From NCBI RefSeq assembly GCF_001442625.1, contig NZ_LMZQ01000016.1, positions 33,634-97,633 of the forward strand: 64,000 nt of DNA, written 5' to 3'. The position numbers and the translations under genes were made by a program. Below the pieces are notes generated by a model. That model worked only from the letters and a program-made list of their open reading frames with translations, was not told the DNA's origin and ran no database searches. Positions 8,480 to 16,113 of the stretch are shown here, piece after piece; position 1 is the first letter of the stretch, and each line of letters begins with the position of its first letter. This DNA is from Pedobacter ginsenosidimutans (GTDB lineage Bacteria; Bacteroidota; Bacteroidia; Sphingobacteriales; Sphingobacteriaceae).

Positions 8480-8487
8480 TACTTTTG
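8480..8487 (+). promoter_or_regulatory. Bacteroidota -7 promoter element for the HAD hydrolase
   Basis: TACTTTTG matches TAnnTTTG and lies 22 bases before the ATG at 8510. A -33 TTTG is not evident, which would fit a promoter that needs an activator. The position also argues against the in-frame start at 8471. Confidence 0.5.
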
Positions 8488-8509
8488 TGGCACTAAAGTA
8501 AGCATATCC

Positions 8510-9205
8510 ATGAAAAATCAAATTACTGTAATTGCTTTTGATGCTGATGATACCCTCTGGGTTAACGAACCTTATTTCCGTGAAACCGAAGAACAGTTTG
8601 CAGGTCTTTTAGAAGATTTTATGCCTCATCATAACATTTTGGCAGAGCTTTATAAAACTGAGATTGCCAATTTGCCAATCTATGGTTACGGAATCAAAGG
8701 TTTTATGCTGAGTATGATCGAAACTGCATTGAGGATCACTTCGGGCAAAATAGATCCTATCATTATGAATAGAGCGATTGAACTCGGACAGGAAATGCTC
8801 AATAAACCAGTTGTATTGCTTGATGGGGTAGAAGAAGTACTTAAAGCCCTGTATGGAAAATACAGATTAGTGGTTGCGACCAAAGGCGATCTGCTCGATC
8901 AACAGCGCAAGCTCACCAAATCAGGACTTGATCATTATTTTCACCATATTGAAATTATGAGTGATAAACAGGAAAAAGATTATCAAAAACTGATCAAACA
9001 CCTGGATTGTAAACCTGAAGAGTTTTTGATGTTGGGCAACTCCTTAAAATCGGATGTTTTACCCGTACTGAATATTGGCGGACATGCTGTTCACATCCCC
9101 TTCCATACCACATGGGTACATGAGCATATTGATCATACCATTGAACATGCAAATTTTTATCAGATGGAAAGTCTGTCTGAGGTTTTACCAAAATTAATTG
9201 AATGA
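8510..9205 (+). CDS. HAD-family hydrolase (phosphatase-like)
   Basis: 231 residues from the ATG at 8510; the upstream in-frame start would place coding sequence across the promoter box. HAD motif I is FDADDTLW with Asp11 and Asp13; motif II is at VVATKGD, and motif IV at MLGNSLKSDVLP. A helical cap domain of about 100 residues lies between motifs I and II, as in phosphoglycolate phosphatase/dehalogenase-like members. It hydrolyses some small phosphorylated metabolite; the substrate cannot be inferred. The stop codon overlaps the start of the acetyltransferase gene by four bases (ATGA), so the two are translationally coupled. Confidence 0.85.
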   Translation: MKNQITVIAFDADDTLWVNEPYFRETEEQFAGLLEDFMPHHNILAELYKTEIANLPIYGYGIKGFMLSMIETALRITSGKIDPIIMNRAIELGQEMLNKPVVLLDGVEEVLKALYGKYRLVVATKGDLLDQQRKLTKSGLDHYFHHIEIMSDKQEKDYQKLIKHLDCKPEEFLMLGNSLKSDVLPVLNIGGHAVHIPFHTTWVHEHIDHTIEHANFYQMESLSEVLPKLIE

Positions 9206-9858
9206 AAGAAAAAATAGATATAAACACCTGGATCAGAAAAGATCATTTTAAATTTTTTAGCGCCTTTGATGAACCTTTCTTTGGCGTAACAGTAGAGGTA
9301 GACTGTACTGCTACCTACGAAGAAGCAAAAGAACATAATGTTTCTTTTTTCCTGCTTTATCTGCACAAATCGCTGGTTGCCGCAAATCAGGTAGAGCCTT
9401 TTAGTTACCGCATTATTGATGGCGAAGTTTGGAAGTATAATCGCGTGAATGCCGCAGCTACCATCAACAGACCAAACGGTACATTTGGATTTGGTTACAT
9501 GGATTTCTATCATGATTTTGAAAATTTTAGAACAGCAGCCAATAACGAGATCGAAAAGGTGCAAGGCAGTACAGGTTTAATCCCTTCCTCATCGGGTGAA
9601 AATGTAATCCATTATTCGGCATTGCCCTGGTTAAATTTCACTTCTTTATCACACGCCCGCAATTTTGCTTATCAGGACAGTTGCCCTAAAATATCTTTTG
9701 GCAAGGTTAGGGATGAAAACGGAAGAAAAATAATGTCGGTTTCTATACATGTAAATCATGCTTTGATGGATGGTTATAGCGTTGCGCAATTTGTAGATGC
9801 CTATCAGGAACTATTAAACAAAAAGAGGTTAGCGAATATATTTAATTCAAAACTTTAA
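9202..9858 (+). CDS. Chloramphenicol acetyltransferase (CAT)-family protein
   Basis: 218 residues, the size of a CAT monomer. The family's active-site segment is present near the C-terminus as HVNHALMDGYSVAQF, giving catalytic His186 and structural Asp190 (family form HHxxxDG). The N-terminal IDINTWIRKDHFKFF and the CPKISFGKV stretch at about 161-169 are also CAT-like. Whether it acetylates chloramphenicol is open: many chromosomal CAT-like proteins of Bacteroidota act on unknown acceptors. Overlap with the HAD gene suggests a shared, possibly metabolic, function rather than a mobile resistance gene; no insertion sequence or integron is near. Confidence 0.85.
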   Translation: MKEKIDINTWIRKDHFKFFSAFDEPFFGVTVEVDCTATYEEAKEHNVSFFLLYLHKSLVAANQVEPFSYRIIDGEVWKYNRVNAAATINRPNGTFGFGYMDFYHDFENFRTAANNEIEKVQGSTGLIPSSSGENVIHYSALPWLNFTSLSHARNFAYQDSCPKISFGKVRDENGRKIMSVSIHVNHALMDGYSVAQFVDAYQELLNKKRLANIFNSKL

Positions 9859-9916
9859 GGAATTAAACCTAAAGGATATTTAATGTTCGGTTAATATTAG
9901 GAATTTATTTTCGGCG

Positions 9917-10123
9917 ATGTTTATAGCTGCCGTTATTATTCCTTTCTATCTTTTGGCTATTATAGCCATGTGTTATATGGATACCGCTTTTAAGGCGATT
10001 ATGTTTTTTGTGCTGTTGCTTATTGCCACATTTGTACTTTTTCTGTTCATCAATTATCCTATGCAATCGGTTTTTGCTGTAATCTGTTTAATGGCCATGT
10101 TTGCTTTTAAACCTAAAGATTAA
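9917..10123 (+). CDS. Small hydrophobic membrane protein (68 residues)
   Basis: An ORF starting MFIAAVIIPFYLLAIIAMCY, composed of two or three membrane helices and ending with a short lysine-containing tail (AFKPKD). It follows the CAT-like gene by 58 bases on the same strand. No family is recognised. Composition, position and ATG start make it plausible as a real small membrane protein. Confidence 0.45.
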   Translation: MFIAAVIIPFYLLAIIAMCYMDTAFKAIMFFVLLLIATFVLFLFINYPMQSVFAVICLMAMFAFKPKD

Positions 10124-10141
10124 TTAAAAAATGAATTATGA

Positions 10142-10172
10142 TTTGCATTCGAGAAAGTATTTGCTATTTTTG
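10142..10172 (+). promoter_or_regulatory. Bacteroidota promoter (TTTG-19-TATTTTTG) upstream of tRNA-Ala
   Basis: TTTG at 10142-10145 and TATTTTTG at 10165-10172 are separated by 19 bases, a very good match to the Bacteroidota housekeeping promoter. It lies about 72 bases before the tRNA and presumably drives it. Confidence 0.65.
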
Positions 10173-10244
10173 CTGCTCAGGCAGGAAGCTTGTTTCAATT
10201 ACCGAATGATTATTTAATTTTTTGGTTATTGAATATTTAAAATT

Positions 10245-10318
10245 GGGGGATTAGCTCATTTGGCTAGAGCGCTTCGCTGGCAGTGAAGAGGTGATCGGTT
10301 CGAATCCGATATTCTCCA
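10245..10318 (+). tRNA. tRNA-Ala (anticodon GGC)
   Basis: A full cloverleaf can be drawn: acceptor GGGGGAT/ATTCTCC, D arm GCTC...GAGC, anticodon arm CTTCG-CTGGCAG-TGAAG with anticodon GGC, and T arm ATCGG-TTCGAAT-CCGAT. The acceptor carries the G3-U70 wobble pair that identifies alanine tRNAs. The CCA end is not encoded (ACAC follows), as usual in Bacteroidota. A strong terminator lies 10 bases downstream. Confidence 0.95.
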
Positions 10319-10328
10319 CACCTATATT

Positions 10329-10360
10329 AAGCCCTTAAATTAACTTTTAAGGGCTTTTTT
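10329..10360 (+). terminator. Terminator of tRNA-Ala
   Basis: AAGCCCTTAA and TTAAGGGCTT form a ten-base-pair stem followed by TTTT. Confidence 0.85.
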
Positions 10361-10619
10361 GCGCCTTGAAATAGTGGTTTTTCAGCACGAAATAAACATG
10401 TAAATATTTTAAATAAATGCATTTAAAGTGCAAAACAATTGGCACAGCTAAATATTAACTGGGAGTAGTCCGAACTTAATGGTCTCACCTTGAATAATAA
10501 TTATTAAATCAATAATATTATTTAGTGTTAAATTTATATCAGGCAATATTTAAGGATTACCATATGCTTGTATATTAGTATTGAGTATATACAATTTCGG
10601 ATAACGATTCGTTTTAATT
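10361..10619. other. AT-rich region between tRNA-Ala and the carbonic-anhydrase-like ORF
   Basis: No gene, repeat or stable hairpin recognised. It lies in a decayed stretch (10361-11548) that contains only broken or doubtful coding sequences. Confidence 0.4.
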
Positions 10620-10964
10620 TTGCTTATTACTGCTGATGAAGACAAACTTTGCAAGCACCCATATTTTTGCTCCGTGGGATGGCTTGGAGGATGGTCATTT
10701 GATTCAAGTACTACCCCATTAGCAATTCTATGCAAGAAAGGTATTTCCTTAACGTTGCCGGGGCTTGAATATGAATATATTATCAACCTGGATACGCATA
10801 TCTGTTATGTAATTGACTTTATCTTGAAAAACAACATTAGTAATATAATTTTATGTGGGCATAATTATGCAGGAATGGGTGTGCATCAGCTTTCGATGCG
10901 CCATACCAATTTTACTCGGCTTTTGAAAGATGGTTGGCCCTTTGGCCCCAGCCCTATGAAATGA
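10620..10964 (+). pseudogene. Degenerate carbonic-anhydrase-like ORF
   Basis: Up to 114 residues in an open frame with only a weak TTG start. The segment YVIDFILKNNISNIILCGH followed by NYAGMG resembles the beta-carbonic anhydrase core (compare VVCGHYNCGGV in the intact enzyme at 5269-5895). The second zinc cysteine is replaced by alanine and the CSDSR half of the site is missing, so it cannot bind zinc in the normal way. It is best read as a decayed C-terminal fragment, or less likely as a repurposed small protein. A stem-loop follows its stop codon. Confidence 0.4.
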
Positions 10965-10965
10965 A

Positions 10966-10997
10966 GAAGTCCCAACGATCAACGACCTTGGGACTTC
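10966..10997. terminator. Possible terminator hairpin
   Basis: GAAGTCCCAA and TTGGGACTTC form a perfect ten-base-pair stem between two decayed convergent genes. The following T run is weak (AGTTTATTGTTTA on the plus strand), so termination efficiency is doubtful. Confidence 0.5.
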
Positions 10998-11013
10998 AGT
11001 TTATTGTTTAATT

Positions 11014-11426
11014 TTAGTAGCCAAAAATTGTAGATAAATCCAACTTAACCAATGTTCCAAGTTTTTCAAGATCGGTTATTTTGATGGTTTTCTCTGAACC
11101 CACAACGCAGTAGTTATAGTTTTTACCAGAAATGTTCTGCTCATGGAAAGACTTGAGGTCATCGAAACCCAGCGGCTACGATTCAAGAATAGACATCTAT
11201 TCTTGAATCGTAGCCGTAGCCTAGTTTTTTATCCGCGAGATAGGTATAAATTATCCCGTCTTTACTAATTCTTTCGGCCTCCAATTCACTCAATGCATTG
11301 TTTTTTGATAGGCTGAATGCCTTTTGCGCCGCCACTGCTGGCCGTTTTCCACTGGTAAAGGGACTGTGCGTTGACAACCGTATTTACTATTGATAATACA
11401 GCGGCAACAAAAATTTTAAGTTTGGG
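11014..11426 (-). pseudogene. Remnant of an M16 (insulinase-like) zinc peptidase gene
   Basis: Three pieces of one gene can be read on the minus strand. At 11426-11310 a signal-peptide-like start (LKIFVAAVLSIVNTVVNAQ) continues with YQWKTASSGG, the usual mature N-terminus of Bacteroidota M16 peptidases, but the start codon is lost. It then joins, out of frame and after loss of most of the gene, an internal helical segment (ALSELEAERISKDGIIYTYL, then ADKKLGYGYDSRIDVY) near 11330-11197. A palindromic disruption and stop follow at 11173-11216. Finally 11172-11014 encodes the normal C-terminus, LGFDDLKSFHEQNISGK and onwards to DLSTIFGY and a stop. An intact M16 gene of this type is some ten times longer, so the locus is a deletion remnant without function. 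Confidence 0.75.
11173..11216. repeat. Perfect 21-bp inverted repeat with two-base loop
   Basis: The left arm 11173-11193 and right arm 11196-11216 are exact reverse complements (CGGCTACGATTC... and ...GAATCGTAGCCG) separated by CA. It lies inside the M16 remnant, where the right arm matches the expected gene sequence (GYDSRIDVY) and the left arm replaces the expected codons, indicating a copied inverted segment rather than a regulatory hairpin. Confidence 0.9.
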
Positions 11427-11548
11427 ATCAGGTGTGTCTTATCACACGCATCTGGTGGTAAAAATGGGCATGCCATCCGGCAATGCCCATATCGTTGTCT
11501 TAACTATCACTAACTACTAGCCATACTTCTACAATGACCAGTATTTTT

Positions 11549-13204
11549 TTATTTCTTATGAAAAGCGTTTAATCCGCTTTCTAAGAATTTTTTATAATTT
11601 GTTACTTCATAATCTGCACCCTGTGGTTGTGTCAGTAGTGCTTCTGTTTTGGGATCGAGCAGTACATAAAAAGGCTGTGAGTTAGACTGGAATTTCCTGG
11701 CCTGCAGATCACTCCATTTTTTACCAATGGTATTGAGTTTTCTCCCTTCCGGGGTAGTCACTACATCATCCAGGGCCAGTTCCGATTTATCATCTACATA
11801 TAACTGGATCAGTATATAATCATCATTGATCATTTTGTACACATCTTTGTCCGGCCAAACATTAGCTTCCATTTTTCTACAGTTTACGCAGGCATGGCCG
11901 GTAAAATCAATCAGCACAGGTTTGTTCTGTTTTTTGGCTGCGGTTAAACCTTCACTATAATCGAAATAAGCATTCAGCTTTAACGGTGCATGGAACTTAT
12001 CTGCATATTTATGTGGGCCATCATTTGTTGATGTTTGTTTTCCTGCCAATAATCCAGCAGTGTAGAGGTCAAAATCTTGTGTTTCCTGTGGGGGAAGAAA
12101 AGCCGATACACTGCGTAACGGTGCGCCCCACATACCAGGGATTAAGTAAATGGTAAAAGAAAGAACTATTGTTGCCAGAAAAAGCCTTGGTACGGAGATA
12201 AATGCCAGCGGACTATCATGCGAAAACTTCAGTTTACCCAAAAGATAGATGCCCATCATCCCGAAAATAACGATCCATAAGCTTAAGAATATTTCCCTGT
12301 CAAACCACTCCCAATGGTAGGCCAGATCTACATTGCTCAAAAATTTTAATGCGAATGCTAGTTCAAGAAAACCCAATACTACTTTTACGCTGTTTAACCA
12401 ACCGCCAGATTTCGGCAGTTTGTTCATTGCCGATGGAAAGAGTGCAAACAGTGCAAAAGGAATGGCCAGGGCCAGGGAAAAACCGAACATGCCTATTGCA
12501 GGCCCTAATAAAGCCCCTGTTGTTGCTGCCTGTACCAGTAGCGTGCCGATAATAGGGCCTGTGCAGGAGAAAGATACCAGGGCCAATGTTCCGGCCATGA
12601 AAAACAATCCCGCAATACCGCCTTTATCAGAATTGGCATCCATCTTATTTACCCAGGATGAGGGCAGGGTAATTTCGAATGCCCCTAAAAACGAAGCTGC
12701 AAAAAAAACCAGCAATAAGAAGAAGAAAAAGTTAAAGATACCATTAGTAGACAGGCTGTTCAGGGCATCGGCACCAAAAATTACCGTTACCAAAAGCCCA
12801 AGCACCACATAAATGAGGATGATGAAAAAACCGTAAAGTGCCGCACGCCGAAAGGCCCTTCCTTTTTCTGATCCTTTAGTGAAAAAACTTACCGTAAGGG
12901 GCAGCATGGGGAATATACAGGGCATCAGCAGTGCTGCTAAACCGCCAACAAAACCTGCAATAAAAATTCCCCACAAGGTTTTGTGTTCTTCTTTTGGTTG
13001 GGCAATGGTTTTTTGATTAGCAGCAGGAACAGGAACAGCTATTTTAGCAACAGTATCAGTTGCTTTAATTGCGCTGTCAACCGCTTCTGGCTTAATCTCT
13101 GTAAAAGTCAGCTCTTCGGTATTTGTACTGTCCTGTGCATATCCATTTAAGGATATTGTGCAACAGAACAGTAAACCGAGACAGATTTTTTTTAAGGATG
13201 TCAT
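11549..13204 (-). CDS. dsbD: DsbD-family thiol:disulfide interchange protein, membrane core and thioredoxin domain
   Basis: 551 residues: signal peptide (1-23), a low-complexity linker to about 75, a CcdA/DsbD-type membrane region of eight helices with the redox cysteines Cys96 (MPCIFPMLPL) and Cys214 (SCTGPIIG), and a C-terminal periplasmic thioredoxin-like domain with the Cys439-Val-Asn-Cys442 active site. It moves reducing power from cytoplasmic thioredoxin to periplasmic proteins. The N-terminal alpha domain of classical DsbD is absent here and is supplied by the separate gene 13 bases upstream. The gene is third in an operon starting with a cysteine synthase. Confidence 0.9.
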   Translation of the reverse strand: MTSLKKICLGLLFCCTISLNGYAQDSTNTEELTFTEIKPEAVDSAIKATDTVAKIAVPVPAANQKTIAQPKEEHKTLWGIFIAGFVGGLAALLMPCIFPMLPLTVSFFTKGSEKGRAFRRAALYGFFIILIYVVLGLLVTVIFGADALNSLSTNGIFNFFFFLLLVFFAASFLGAFEITLPSSWVNKMDANSDKGGIAGLFFMAGTLALVSFSCTGPIIGTLLVQAATTGALLGPAIGMFGFSLALAIPFALFALFPSAMNKLPKSGGWLNSVKVVLGFLELAFALKFLSNVDLAYHWEWFDREIFLSLWIVIFGMMGIYLLGKLKFSHDSPLAFISVPRLFLATIVLSFTIYLIPGMWGAPLRSVSAFLPPQETQDFDLYTAGLLAGKQTSTNDGPHKYADKFHAPLKLNAYFDYSEGLTAAKKQNKPVLIDFTGHACVNCRKMEANVWPDKDVYKMINDDYILIQLYVDDKSELALDDVVTTPEGRKLNTIGKKWSDLQARKFQSNSQPFYVLLDPKTEALLTQPQGADYEVTNYKKFLESGLNAFHKK

Positions 13205-13217
13205 ATGCTCTTTGCGC

Positions 13218-13667
13218 TTATTTTACAGGAATGCTAAAATCTACCTGTTCTGGTGGTAAACATTGCTTATCATCACATACCATAAACTCTACATTGCCTT
13301 TAACGACTGCAGTTTTGCCTTTTAGCTTAATTTTTTGCTGAAACACTACCGATTTTTCAAAATAGCTTACATCCATTTTAAAAGTAGATTCGAATTTGGT
13401 TATGGCTTTTGGTTCGATGGTTTTTCCAACCAGGGTATAAGCACTCGATGATGGAAAACTAAAGGTTGTTTTAACCGGACCACCATCTTTAACAAATTGC
13501 GAGTACAAGTGCCAGCCCTGATCTATAGTGGCCTTAATGAAAACAGTAGCCGTATTCGGACCGGTTTTTTTTGCTGCGTAACTCCATGTTACAGGTTTTA
13601 AAATCTGGCTGTATGCGCTAAGGCTGATCAGGCATATGGCACAGAATAAAAGTGTGATTTTTTTCAT
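13218..13667 (-). CDS. Free-standing DsbD N-terminal (alpha) domain protein
   Basis: 149 residues with a signal peptide (MKKITLLFCAICLISLSAYS). The mature part is the immunoglobulin-like DsbD alpha domain: KVTW-like opening, ATIDQGWHLYSQF, and the redox pair in FMVCDDKQCLPP near the C-terminus, corresponding to the CxxxxC pair that passes electrons to substrates. It lies between the cysteine synthase gene (28 bases) and the DsbD core (13 bases), and presumably accepts electrons from the CVNC domain of that protein. In many Bacteroidota this domain is encoded separately or fused; here the split is clear. Confidence 0.85.
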   Translation of the reverse strand: MKKITLLFCAICLISLSAYSQILKPVTWSYAAKKTGPNTATVFIKATIDQGWHLYSQFVKDGGPVKTTFSFPSSSAYTLVGKTIEPKAITKFESTFKMDVSYFEKSVVFQQKIKLKGKTAVVKGNVEFMVCDDKQCLPPEQVDFSIPVK

Positions 13668-13695
13668 GTTGTGGTTTATTTGTTGATTGTTTTGA

Positions 13696-14742
13696 TTAAT
13701 GTAATCTGCTAAAGGCCTGGTAATCGATAAAGTCTACTTCAGGACTAATGTATCCGGTTTTAACAGGCTCTACCTTCATTAAATCGGTACTTAAATATTT
13801 TTTGTTGCTGTCCGAAAAGATAGTCACCACACAGCTTTTTGTACCCATTTTTTGTTGTTGCTTTATGGCACCGATCACGTTTGCGCCCGATGATATGCCT
13901 ACAGCCAGCCCAAGTTTCTCGGCCAGTTTTTGTGCCATGAGTATGGCATCGCCATCATTTACCTGTAGCACCTCATCAAGCTCGTTAAGCTTAACAATTT
14001 CAGGGATAAATTCATCAGAAATACCCTGTATCCTATGACTGCCCACTTTATAACCAGTAGTCAAGGTTGGTGATTCTGCAGGCTCTAATGGATGTATCTT
14101 AATGGCCGGATTTTGCTTCCTTAAGAAATTTCCTACTCCCATAATAGTCCCCCCAGTACCTACTCCGGCAACAAAAGCATCGGGCGAAAGGTTTTTCAAA
14201 CGCAATTGTTCCCAGATTTCTTTACCTGTGGTATGCTCATGTGCTTCAGGATTGGCGATATTCTCGAACTGCTTAGGCAAGAAAATATTTGGATCGTTTG
14301 CTGCCATTTGTTCTGCAAGTTTAATGCTGCCGATAAAACCGCCTTCTTCTTTGCTCACCAGAATAATCTCTGCACCTAAACTTTTAATGATGTCCATGCG
14401 CTCTTTGCTCAACCAATTTGGCATAATGATGGTAACCGGATGGCCCAAAGCTTTACCTATGGCCGCAAATGCAATCCCGGTATTGCCACTGGTGGCTTCA
14501 ACAATCAGATCGCCAGCTTTGATCTTACCTTCGGTATAGGCTTTTTTTAGGGTGTAAAGCGCCATCCGGTCTTTAATGCTGCCAGTTAAGTTGTAATGCT
14601 CGCATTTAACATAAATTTTGCCTACACTCCCCTGGTAGGTGTAGGTGAGCTCAAGCATTGGTGTGTTACCAATCAGAAGCGATAAATGTTCGAATTTTCC
14701 CTCCATGGCAGAAGTCATTTTATTTGCTGTTATTGTGGTCAT
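13696..14742 (-). CDS. PLP-dependent cysteine synthase
   Basis: 348 residues, fold type II PLP enzyme. Features: GNTPMLEL at 25-32, the PLP lysine Lys57 in GSIKDR, the phosphate-binding TSGNTG at 84-89, and GTGGTIMGVG near the middle. It should make cysteine from O-acetylserine and sulfide (CysK/CysM type); cystathionine beta-synthase is the main alternative, but no CBS regulatory domain is present. Methionines at residues 9 and 13 are alternative starts; the first is kept because the region is open and the distance to the divergent Lrp gene is normal. It heads an operon with the two DsbD-type genes and faces an Lrp/AsnC regulator. Confidence 0.88.
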   Translation of the reverse strand: MTTITANKMTSAMEGKFEHLSLLIGNTPMLELTYTYQGSVGKIYVKCEHYNLTGSIKDRMALYTLKKAYTEGKIKAGDLIVEATSGNTGIAFAAIGKALGHPVTIIMPNWLSKERMDIIKSLGAEIILVSKEEGGFIGSIKLAEQMAANDPNIFLPKQFENIANPEAHEHTTGKEIWEQLRLKNLSPDAFVAGVGTGGTIMGVGNFLRKQNPAIKIHPLEPAESPTLTTGYKVGSHRIQGISDEFIPEIVKLNELDEVLQVNDGDAILMAQKLAEKLGLAVGISSGANVIGAIKQQQKMGTKSCVVTIFSDSNKKYLSTDLMKVEPVKTGYISPEVDFIDYQAFSRLH

Positions 14743-14941
14743 GACTGTTGATTAAATCGTGTAGCAATAGCTATTTTGATTGATTTTTATTTCGGTAAAA
14801 TTCAGTATTATAATTTTTTACGTCAATACATGTTGTTTTTTACAGAAAATTTCTGCTTTTTTGATGAAAATTTAGTCTTTATTTTGGTTTTGACTGTTTT
14901 TTTGAAGGTCCATTATATTTTTTTTCAATTTATTAACGTTT

Positions 14942-15409
14942 ATGACCCACGGAGATTTAGATCAGGTTGATGTAGAAATATTAAAATTGTTGCAACATGA
15001 TGCTTCTTTAACCAATAAAGAAGTATCCTTGAAGCTGCATAAATCTATAGCCACTATCCATGAACGGATAAGACGATTAAAGGAACAAGGCTATATTAAA
15101 AGGATTGTGGCCATTCTCGACCGGAAAAAGATCAACAGAAACCTGATTGCTTTTTCGCATGTACTGTTGAAAGAACATACAGCTAAAACCCTGATCGAAT
15201 TCGAAACCGAAGTTTCGAAGTTTGGCGAGGTAATGGAATGTTTGCAGATGACCGGTGCTCACGATTTTATTCTCCGTATCGCTACCAGGGATATGGATGA
15301 TTACCACGAATTTCTGCGGAACAAACTCGCTACACTGCCCAATATCACAACTGTTCAAAGTTATTTTGTGCTCTCAGAGCCTAAAAGCGAAACGGCATAT
15401 CCTATCTGA
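14942..15409 (+). CDS. Lrp/AsnC-family transcriptional regulator
   Basis: 155 residues, standard length. The N-terminal helix-turn-helix (LDQVDVEILKLLQHDASLT and KSIATIHERIRRLKEQGYIK) is followed by the RAM ligand-binding domain (VMECLQMTGAHDFILRI, then PNITTVQSYFVLSE). The gene is divergent from the cysteine synthase operon with a 199-base AT-rich spacer, the classic arrangement for a local regulator responding to an amino acid such as cysteine. The effector is inferred only from this position. Confidence 0.9.
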   Translation: MTHGDLDQVDVEILKLLQHDASLTNKEVSLKLHKSIATIHERIRRLKEQGYIKRIVAILDRKKINRNLIAFSHVLLKEHTAKTLIEFETEVSKFGEVMECLQMTGAHDFILRIATRDMDDYHEFLRNKLATLPNITTVQSYFVLSEPKSETAYPI

Positions 15410-15470
15410 TGTAATTGATGGAGAAAAACCTGTTGTGGAAGTGATCGAGAACAGACCTATATCGATTAAA

Positions 15471-15501
15471 CAAAAAAGGCGGTCCGTAAACAGACCGCCT
15501 G
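15471..15501 (-). terminator. Terminator of the GIN-domain gene
   Basis: GGCGGTC and GACCGCC arms with a TTTTTTG run on the minus strand, just beyond the stop at 15523. It also separates the convergent Lrp gene. Confidence 0.85.
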
Positions 15502-15522
15502 AACCAAAATATAATTCTTTTT

Positions 15523-16113
15523 TTATTTGTTAAGGGAAGCTAGTGCATTTTCAGTGGTTACGCTGGTTTTTGTATTGGCTGCAACGAATTTATCCATGGT
15601 CAGCTTTTGTTTGTTGCCCATTACGAGCATATGGTCGCCAGTTGAACCACTTAAGGTTAAATCAGCATGATCTTCGATCACAGTATACAACCCTTCAGTC
15701 TGTGAGTTTAAGTCGAGCGATGCATTTCCGCTTAAGAAAACCTGCAAATATTGCGCATTGATTTTACCCTGTGTTTTTACTTTAGCGTTATCCATTGCAT
15801 GGATGCGATAAATATCATTTACGTAAATGGTAAGTTTTGCGGTGCTGTTATCCAAAGAGGTAATCTCTAAACCATCTCCGCTCTGCATAACCTTAACTTT
15901 GCCGGTGTTTTCATCTGCATAGCTGATGCCGGTACGTTTTCCCTGTATGATGGTCAACTCTACATTTCCGTTTACTTTGATGCGTTTGAAGCTCAATGCT
16001 TTTGAAGCATGAACAGGTTTGATGGTTTCAGATGCATTAGCTGATAATACTGCTGCAGTAGATAATACTAATGCTAAAGATGATGCGAATAATGTTTTGA
16101 ATAAAGTTTTCAT
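15523..16113 (-). CDS. GIN-domain (DUF2807, putative auto-transporter adhesin head) protein
   Basis: 196 residues with a signal peptide (to about residue 28, LSANAS). The mature part is a repetitive beta-strand sequence typical of the GIN domain: FKRIKVNGNVELTIIQGK, then VNDIYRIHAMDNAKVKTQG and VFLSGNASLDLNSQ, in which each turn contributes short aliphatic strands with Gly/Asn turns. The family is abundant in Bacteroidota and its function is not established. It stands alone with its own terminator. Confidence 0.82.
   Translation of the reverse strand: MKTLFKTLFASSLALVLSTAAVLSANASETIKPVHASKALSFKRIKVNGNVELTIIQGKRTGISYADENTGKVKVMQSGDGLEITSLDNSTAKLTIYVNDIYRIHAMDNAKVKTQGKINAQYLQVFLSGNASLDLNSQTEGLYTVIEDHADLTLSGSTGDHMLVMGNKQKLTMDKFVAANTKTSVTTENALASLNK

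Noticed and set aside
9202..9858. Mobile chloramphenicol-resistance gene
   Set aside because: It is embedded in a translationally coupled chromosomal pair with normal base composition and no mobile-element sequences.
11183..11377. A 64-codon minus-strand ORF in the M16 remnant
   Set aside because: It is an out-of-frame joining of remnant pieces with a non-ATG start, ended by the palindrome; treated as part of the pseudogene.
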